From positions 186,001 through 250,000 of the forward strand of contig CAZSQZ010000004.1 in NCBI GenBank assembly GCA_964609215.1: DNA of 64,000 bases, written 5' to 3'. This DNA is from JABDKJ01 sp964609215. GTDB taxonomy: Bacteria; Bacteroidota; Bacteroidia; Flavobacteriales_D; JABDKJ01. Below are positions 59,430-64,000 of this stretch, one piece after another (position 1 is the first letter of the stretch; the number at the start of each line of letters is the position of its first letter). Under the pieces are notes generated by a model. The model worked only from the letters and a program-made list of their open reading frames with translations. It had not been told where the DNA came from and ran no database searches. The translations under genes and the position numbers were made by a program.

Positions 59430-60830
59430 TTAAAGTTCTAAGTCACTAAGAACAATCTCCACCAGCTCATCAACCCTCAATTTGGTAGCAGCTTCGACAT
59501 AAACCCTCAAAACAGGCTCCGTTCCACTTGGTCTAATCATCACCCAAGAATCATCAGACAACCAATATTTATAACCGTCTAAGTCTTCTACTTTTTGGAC
59601 CTTTAATTCTCCGAACTGGGTATAAGAACCCTTCTTACAATTTGTTACAACTTCTTCTTTCTTAGCTTGGGGAATGCGTAAATCATTTCGCTCAAAGTGA
59701 AAAGCACCAACCAATTCATAGACCTCTTGAATCAAACCTGATATAGATTTTCCACTCTGCATCATAAATTCCAAAATAGTCAATGCAGACCAAATTCCAT
59801 CTCTCTCTGGAACATGATCGCTCAGTGCGATTCCCCCACTCTCTTCTCCTGCCAACATTACTTCTTCAGCAATCATTATTTTGCTCGCATATTTGAACCC
59901 AATCTTTACTATTTCAATTGGCAGTTTGTAATGAGAACAGAGTTTGGAGATTTTGCTCACCGAAGAAAAAGCAGTAACCACTTTTCCACTCTTTTTTTGA
60001 TAAGCAGCCAAATAATGTATCAACAATAAAATGACATGGTGAGAATCGATGTATTTTCCCTGTCCATCAAAAAGTGCAATTCTATCGGCATCACCATCAT
60101 TGGCAATACCTAAATCGTATCCACCATTTCCCTTTAAATAATCTTGAAACTCACCCAGATTTTTTAAAATGGGTTCTGGTGAAACACCTTTAAAAGTAGG
60201 ATTCTCTTCTGCGCGAATTAAACTGGCTTTCGGAAAGATTTTCCGCCACACATTTTGTCCAGAACCAAACATGGAATCAACTGCTATTTTCAAGCTCGAA
60301 GCTTGCATTTCGGCAATATCAAAGCGCTTGCGAATAGCATCAATATATCTTTGTTCTAAGTCTATTTCAGTGCAAAAGTTAGTCTCTAGTGAAAGGTGAT
60401 CGAAATCGAATGTAGGTTCATTTGGAATCAAAGTTTCAATTTCCTTCAGGTCATTTTCCTGCATAGGCCCACCGAAGTTTCCCTTGAGTTTATATCCATT
60501 GTAACTTGGTGGGTTATGACTTGCGGTTATGACTACTCCGCAAATGCAATCCAAATCTCTTGCCGCTAAAGCAACTGCAGGAGTGGAAACGAAAGATGGA
60601 CTTATATAAACCTGAATCTCATGATAAACGAAGACTTTTGCTGCAACCTCAGCAAATAACCTCCCATTGAAACGACAATCATAACCGATAACAATCTTGG
60701 TTTGTTTCTGATTTTTCTTTGCCCATCGCGCAACAGCTTCACTCAATCGCGCAACATTAGTTTGCGTAAATTCTCTACCGACTATAGCGCGCCAACCATC
60801 CGTTCCAAATTTGATTTGATTTGAGATCAT
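59430..60830 (-). CDS. Phosphoglucomutase/phosphomannomutase family enzyme
   Basis: The 466-residue protein converts hexose-1-phosphates and hexose-6-phosphates. It shows the phosphoserine loop ITASHNPPSYNGYK (Ser in TASHNP), the metal-binding loop NDGDADRIALF, the sugar-binding GEESGG and the phosphate-binding RPSGTEPVLRVYVEA. The exact sugar (glucose, mannose or glucosamine) is not clear. It overlaps mltG by 4 bp. Confidence 0.93.
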   Translation of the reverse strand: MISNQIKFGTDGWRAIVGREFTQTNVARLSEAVARWAKKNQKQTKIVIGYDCRFNGRLFAEVAAKVFVYHEIQVYISPSFVSTPAVALAARDLDCICGVVITASHNPPSYNGYKLKGNFGGPMQENDLKEIETLIPNEPTFDFDHLSLETNFCTEIDLEQRYIDAIRKRFDIAEMQASSLKIAVDSMFGSGQNVWRKIFPKASLIRAEENPTFKGVSPEPILKNLGEFQDYLKGNGGYDLGIANDGDADRIALFDGQGKYIDSHHVILLLIHYLAAYQKKSGKVVTAFSSVSKISKLCSHYKLPIEIVKIGFKYASKIMIAEEVMLAGEESGGIALSDHVPERDGIWSALTILEFMMQSGKSISGLIQEVYELVGAFHFERNDLRIPQAKKEEVVTNCKKGSYTQFGELKVQKVEDLDGYKYWLSDDSWVMIRPSGTEPVLRVYVEAATKLRVDELVEIVLSDLEL

Positions 60831-61855
60831 TTAAAGATTCTTCGTTTATTCAATTCACTTTGATATGCTCGAGCGTGTAAATTATGCTCCTTTAAAGTAG
60901 TACTAAAATGATGGTATCCTGAAAAATCCTTCTTCGCACACATAAATATATAATTATGCTTCTCTGCATTTAAAACTGCATCAACCGCTCTAATATCTGG
61001 CATACGAATTGGGCCTGGAGGTATTCCTGCATGGTGATAGGTATTGTAAGGATTTTTCTTTGTGCTCTCCTTATGTTTGTTCAATACTCTCTTTACAGTA
61101 AAATCATTGATCGCGAATTTTATTGTTGGATCTGATTCCAGAGCCATTCCTTTTCGAACCCTATTTAAATATAAACCCGCTATGGTTTTCCATTCTTCAG
61201 GATGCCCCAATTGTTCCTCTTGTATAATCGATGCAATAGTTACAATCTCACTTTGAGATAAATTCAACTTTTTTGCTTTTGCCTTTCTATCCTCATTCCA
61301 AAATTTCTTGAATTCAGCAGCCATACGCTCAATAAACTCCTCTGGTGTTTTCGTCCAATAAATATCATAGGTATTTGGCAAAAACAAACTGTAGTAAGTA
61401 TTCTTATTGAAACCATAATGCTTACGAATGCTCTCATCATTCAAAGCCTTTAGAAAAGCTATAGAATCAGCTTGCATTTGACTGCCCAATATTCCAGAAA
61501 GTTCATTAAAATTTCTACATGAATTAATCACCAATTTTATCGGAACCTGACCACCACTTCTCAGGATGTTTATTAAATCATTGGTACTCATGTCATGTTC
61601 CAAAAGATATTTCCCAGCTTTTACATTGCCAGAATAATCTTTCAAGGACTTCACTGTTTCCAACGCATCGGGATTTTTAAGATAGGGTTCCAATAAATTC
61701 TTTACCGCCTCCCAATCCATTCCGTCCTGAACTGTTATAACTTCAGATTTCAATTTGAGTTGAACATTGGGCTTATATATTTCACCATAAGTTTTATAGG
61801 CAAAAAAAGCGCCTATAATTCCAATTATAAATAAACCTAAAAGTATTTTTTTCAT
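60827..61855 (-). CDS. mltG: Endolytic murein transglycosylase
   Basis: MltG cleaves nascent peptidoglycan and so terminates glycan strands. I start at the ATG at 61855 (MKKILLGLFIIGIIGAFFAYKTYG, one membrane anchor), which overlaps the GNAT stop by 4 bp. The 342-residue protein shows the YceG domain: VTIASIIQEEQLGHPEEWKTIAGLYLNRVRKGMALESDPTIKFA with the catalytic Glu in QEE, then HHAGIPPGPIRMPDIRAVDAVLNAEKHNYIFMCAK and HHFSTTLKEHN. Full length. Confidence 0.95.
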   Translation of the reverse strand: MKKILLGLFIIGIIGAFFAYKTYGEIYKPNVQLKLKSEVITVQDGMDWEAVKNLLEPYLKNPDALETVKSLKDYSGNVKAGKYLLEHDMSTNDLINILRSGGQVPIKLVINSCRNFNELSGILGSQMQADSIAFLKALNDESIRKHYGFNKNTYYSLFLPNTYDIYWTKTPEEFIERMAAEFKKFWNEDRKAKAKKLNLSQSEIVTIASIIQEEQLGHPEEWKTIAGLYLNRVRKGMALESDPTIKFAINDFTVKRVLNKHKESTKKNPYNTYHHAGIPPGPIRMPDIRAVDAVLNAEKHNYIFMCAKKDFSGYHHFSTTLKEHNLHARAYQSELNKRRIFK

Positions 61856-62370
61856 TTCAATAAAACCTGATACATCCATTCATCTTCAAAGCTATCTGCT
61901 CTTTTCACCCATTCTCTTTTCTCACCGCATTTAACAAAACCTGCCTTCTCAAAAAGCGCCTGACTTTCTTCATTGCTTCTTAGAATATTCGCATATAATT
62001 GTTTGAAATGAAGAACGTCTCGGGCATATACCTTGATCATTTCTAAACTTTCAAAACCATAGCCCCTTCTTCTATCATCCTTATCTGCAATGAGTATTCC
62101 TAAACCTCCTCTTTTATTCTGAAAATCACAATCAAAAATATCCAAGGTTCCAATCGGTTTATCTTCCATTACAGATACAATCATGAGACGCAATTGCCCA
62201 TCCAAATAAATGTCCTTAACCTGTGCGATGAAATCTTCGATATCCTTCATGTTATAGGGTCGGATGGTATTACTCAAGTGCCAATGCGTGCGGTCATTTT
62301 CCCATTTCAAAAGTAAATCCGCATCGCTTGGCATCATACTTCGCAATTCTATTCGTTCACCCTTCAACAT
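61852..62370 (-). CDS. GNAT-family N-acetyltransferase (RimJ/RimL type)
   Basis: The 172-residue protein matches the RimJ/RimL/SpeG group: GERIELRSMMPSDADLLLKWENDRTHW at the start, GGLGILIADKDDRRRGYGFESLEMIKVYARDVLHFKQLYANILRSNEESQALFEKAGF (acetyl-CoA loop RRRGYG) and a conserved end. Substrate unknown. It overlaps dapF by 14 bp and mltG by 4 bp, an order seen in other Flavobacteriales, so it may act on a cell-wall or surface precursor. Confidence 0.92.
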   Translation of the reverse strand: MLKGERIELRSMMPSDADLLLKWENDRTHWHLSNTIRPYNMKDIEDFIAQVKDIYLDGQLRLMIVSVMEDKPIGTLDIFDCDFQNKRGGLGILIADKDDRRRGYGFESLEMIKVYARDVLHFKQLYANILRSNEESQALFEKAGFVKCGEKREWVKRADSFEDEWMYQVLLK

Positions 62371-63133
62371 TTATATATCCTTCAAATACTTTTTTCGCAG
62401 GCCCACAAAGCCAAATGTTTTTAAACCCTTGACCTTCCCTTTTAAAAGCCACTTTTAAATCTCCACCTCTTGTTTCAACCTTAACCTCATCTTCAATTCC
62501 ATCTTCAATTGCAAAAGCCAAAGCAGCAGCAGTTACTCCCGTTCCACAAGAAAGCGTTTCTCCTTCTACTCCCCTCTCATAAGTCCTCATTTTAATTCTT
62601 GATGAAATGGCTTCAACAAAATTCACGTTTATTCCATTTTTCTGGAATCTTTCTGAATAACGTATCCGATGGGCCCTTTCAATAATATCTATATCCTCCG
62701 TATTACCAACTCTCTCAATATAATGAGGTGAACCTGTATTAAGAACGCAATAACCATTACCACACTCTATATTACTTACATCGTTCATTTTTAAATGAAT
62801 CCAATCTCCTACTTTTTCTGCACTATGCAAACCATCAATAGCCTTGAAATTTGTCTTTATAGAAACAATTTTATTATCAATGGCATACTGCACAATGCAA
62901 CGACTTCCATTACCGCAAAAACTCTGACTTCCATCTGGATTAAAAAAATTCATATAAAAATCAGACTCCGAGTCTGTTTCCAAAAGAATCAAACCGTCAG
63001 AACCAATACCCGTTCTTCTACTGCAAATAGTTCGTACTAATTCCAAATTTTCCGAAGGAAAAATTTTCTCCCTATTGTCAATAATTATAAAGTCGTTTCC
63101 AGTACCTTGATATTTTTCAAATTGTAATTTCAT
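62357..63133 (-). CDS. dapF: Diaminopimelate epimerase
   Basis: DapF converts LL- to meso-diaminopimelate for lysine and peptidoglycan. From the ATG at 63133 (MKLQFEKYQGTGNDFIII) the protein has 258 residues. The two active-site cysteines are in SFCGNGSRC and SCGTGVTAAALA. The frame is open to 63172, but upstream residues are unlike the family. It is first in the operon dapF - GNAT - mltG - mutase - unknown. Confidence 0.96.
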   Translation of the reverse strand: MKLQFEKYQGTGNDFIIIDNREKIFPSENLELVRTICSRRTGIGSDGLILLETDSESDFYMNFFNPDGSQSFCGNGSRCIVQYAIDNKIVSIKTNFKAIDGLHSAEKVGDWIHLKMNDVSNIECGNGYCVLNTGSPHYIERVGNTEDIDIIERAHRIRYSERFQKNGINVNFVEAISSRIKMRTYERGVEGETLSCGTGVTAAALAFAIEDGIEDEVKVETRGGDLKVAFKREGQGFKNIWLCGPAKKVFEGYINVEG

Positions 63134-63404
63134 TTGCTTTTTCAAAGCAATCAAAATTTGAATCAATATCAAAATGTATGCATTGATTTGGGATTTGAGA
63201 TTTAATATTTGAAATTCTTTTTATTACCAACAAAATAGGTTGGACACAAAAGACTATTTTCACTACCTTTAATGCAAGTTGTAGCAAGCTTTAACAGGAT
63301 TTAACATCGATTGATGTATTCAATTTGCATTTTTAAGCGTTTAATTTATGTACCCAATAAAGGGTATGGTTTTTGATGTTTAACAAATTGAAATCATCTA
63401 CATT
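63134..63404. other. 271-bp divergent gap between dapF and the HtrA gene
   Basis: The region must hold both promoters. I see TAxx-type candidates (minus-strand TACATTTTG at 63172-63180) but none convincing on the plus strand. There is no RNA gene or clear palindrome. Confidence 0.4.
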
Positions 63405-64000
63405 ATGAAAGTGAAAGGATTAATAGGAATATTTATTGCGGCAATCTTCGGTGGCATTATAGCCGTTGGAATCTCTAATAAGATATTTAACAAAGAAGAG
63501 GTTAAAATTGAACAGGCAGAGCCAGTTGCATTTGTAAATGCTCCAAAGCTTATTGCCCCCTCCGGAACAACTCTAGATTTTACAGTTGCTGCTGAAAACA
63601 CGGTCAACTCCGTAGTGCATATTAAAACGGTATATGAAGTTTCATCCAATCAACCCAACTCATGGTTTGATTTGTTTGAGACTCCGAATCAAAGAGCTCA
63701 AAGTTCTGGTTCTGGAGTGATTATAAAAGGAAACGGATATATCGTTACCAATAATCATGTAATAGAGGATGCATCGGAAATAAATGTTATCCTGAATAAT
63801 AATAAATCTTATGATGCAAAATTGGTGGGGAGAGATCCGGCCACTGATTTGGCTATTCTTAAAATTAATGCAGACGGTTTGCCCGCTGTCCCTTTCGGAA
63901 ATTCAGATCAACTAAAAATTGGCGAGTGGGTTTTAGCAGTAGGAAATCCATTTAGTCTTACTTCTACGGTAACTGCTGGAATTGTAAGTGCAAAAGGAAG
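63405..64000 (+). CDS. DegP/HtrA-family periplasmic serine protease (3' end beyond window)
   Basis: From the ATG at 63405 (MKVKGLIGIFIAAIFGGIIAVGIS, membrane anchor or signal) 198 residues are visible. The trypsin-like domain shows the catalytic His in IVTNNHVIEDA and the catalytic Asp in RDPATDLAILKI, plus GEWVLAVGNPFSLTSTVTAGIVSAKG, the start of the strand leading to the catalytic Ser, which is outside the window. HtrA proteins degrade or refold damaged envelope proteins. PDZ domains are expected beyond the edge. Confidence 0.92.
   Translation, partial: MKVKGLIGIFIAAIFGGIIAVGISNKIFNKEEVKIEQAEPVAFVNAPKLIAPSGTTLDFTVAAENTVNSVVHIKTVYEVSSNQPNSWFDLFETPNQRAQSSGSGVIIKGNGYIVTNNHVIEDASEINVILNNNKSYDAKLVGRDPATDLAILKINADGLPAVPFGNSDQLKIGEWVLAVGNPFSLTSTVTAGIVSAKG

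Noticed and set aside
1..64000. Search for tRNA, rRNA, insertion sequences, prophage genes and CRISPR arrays
   Set aside because: I saw no tRNA-like TTCGAAT arm with matching stems between genes, no transposase or integrase frame and no regular short repeats. Small RNAs without strong motifs would escape this reading.

Overview
The window is an AT-rich (roughly 35-38% G+C by eye) stretch of ordinary chromosome from a Bacteroidota bacterium, most likely order Flavobacteriales. The evidence is the density of type IX secretion (T9SS) cargo with type A or type B C-terminal sorting domains, promoter -7 boxes of the form TAnnTTTG, families largely restricted to Bacteroidota (DUF5916, DUF6702, DUF3822, GEVED proteins, GldL-like proteins, OmpA proteins with a PSFE-type N-terminal domain), and the lack of obvious Shine-Dalgarno sites. 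I see no IS element, prophage, CRISPR array, tRNA or rRNA. Genus and species cannot be given from sequence reading alone.

Layout. 1-5040 (minus): a run of four related secreted proteins, the last one cut by the window edge, each with a phage-tail-like N-terminal module, a GEVED domain and (in the three complete ones) a shared C-terminal cysteine module. 5180-8765 (minus): a DUF4397 T9SS protein and dnaX. 8813-11194 (plus): a kelch protein, then rpsF-rpsR-rplI ending in a perfect hairpin terminator. 11260-15942 (minus): a giant PNGase F-like/LamG T9SS protein and a MacB/FtsX-type permease, divergent from aconitase (16002). 18361-22653 (plus): an outer-membrane barrel and three OmpA-family proteins in tandem. 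22747-24504: a divergent DUF3575-like barrel and an HTH regulator with operator-like repeats between them. 24527-31827: an MFS exporter, GNAT, DUF5916, DUF6702 and an M1-type peptidase. 31947-40108 (plus): isocitrate dehydrogenase, LamG protein, MATE pump, a 1045-residue type B T9SS protein with nine 51-residue repeats, and a fourth OmpA protein. 40109-40360: a REP-like inverted repeat and a terminator.

40361-49042: a GATase-like secreted protein, a CPBP-like membrane protein, DUF4126, a TerB-like protein, a RecD2-like helicase, then the overlapping run membrane protein - DUF3822 - rsmD - coaD - TlpA-like thioredoxin, and an RRM protein with a long U-rich leader. 49115-54353: small membrane proteins, an overlapping minus-strand operon dtd - DUF457 - MazG-like - GldL-like, and a plus-strand run DinB - DoxX - FKBP lipoprotein - T9SS protein. 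54350-58639: a TonB-dependent receptor and a T9SS protein that carries the same N-terminal domain as the OmpA proteins. 58791-63133 (minus): a tight operon dapF - GNAT - mltG - phosphohexomutase - unknown, which ties peptidoglycan precursor and glycan metabolism together. 63405 to the edge: the start of a DegP/HtrA protease.

Taken together the window mixes housekeeping functions (replication clamp loader, ribosomal proteins, TCA cycle enzymes, CoA and DAP synthesis) with a large investment in the cell surface. I do not see a convincing new multi-gene defence or biosynthetic system. The most unusual material is the GEVED operon at the left edge with its unnamed C-terminal module, the spread of one N-terminal domain over OmpA and T9SS proteins, a start-codon hairpin at 53382-53422, the operator architecture at 23407-23529, and promoters lying so close to start codons that several mRNAs should be leaderless or nearly so.
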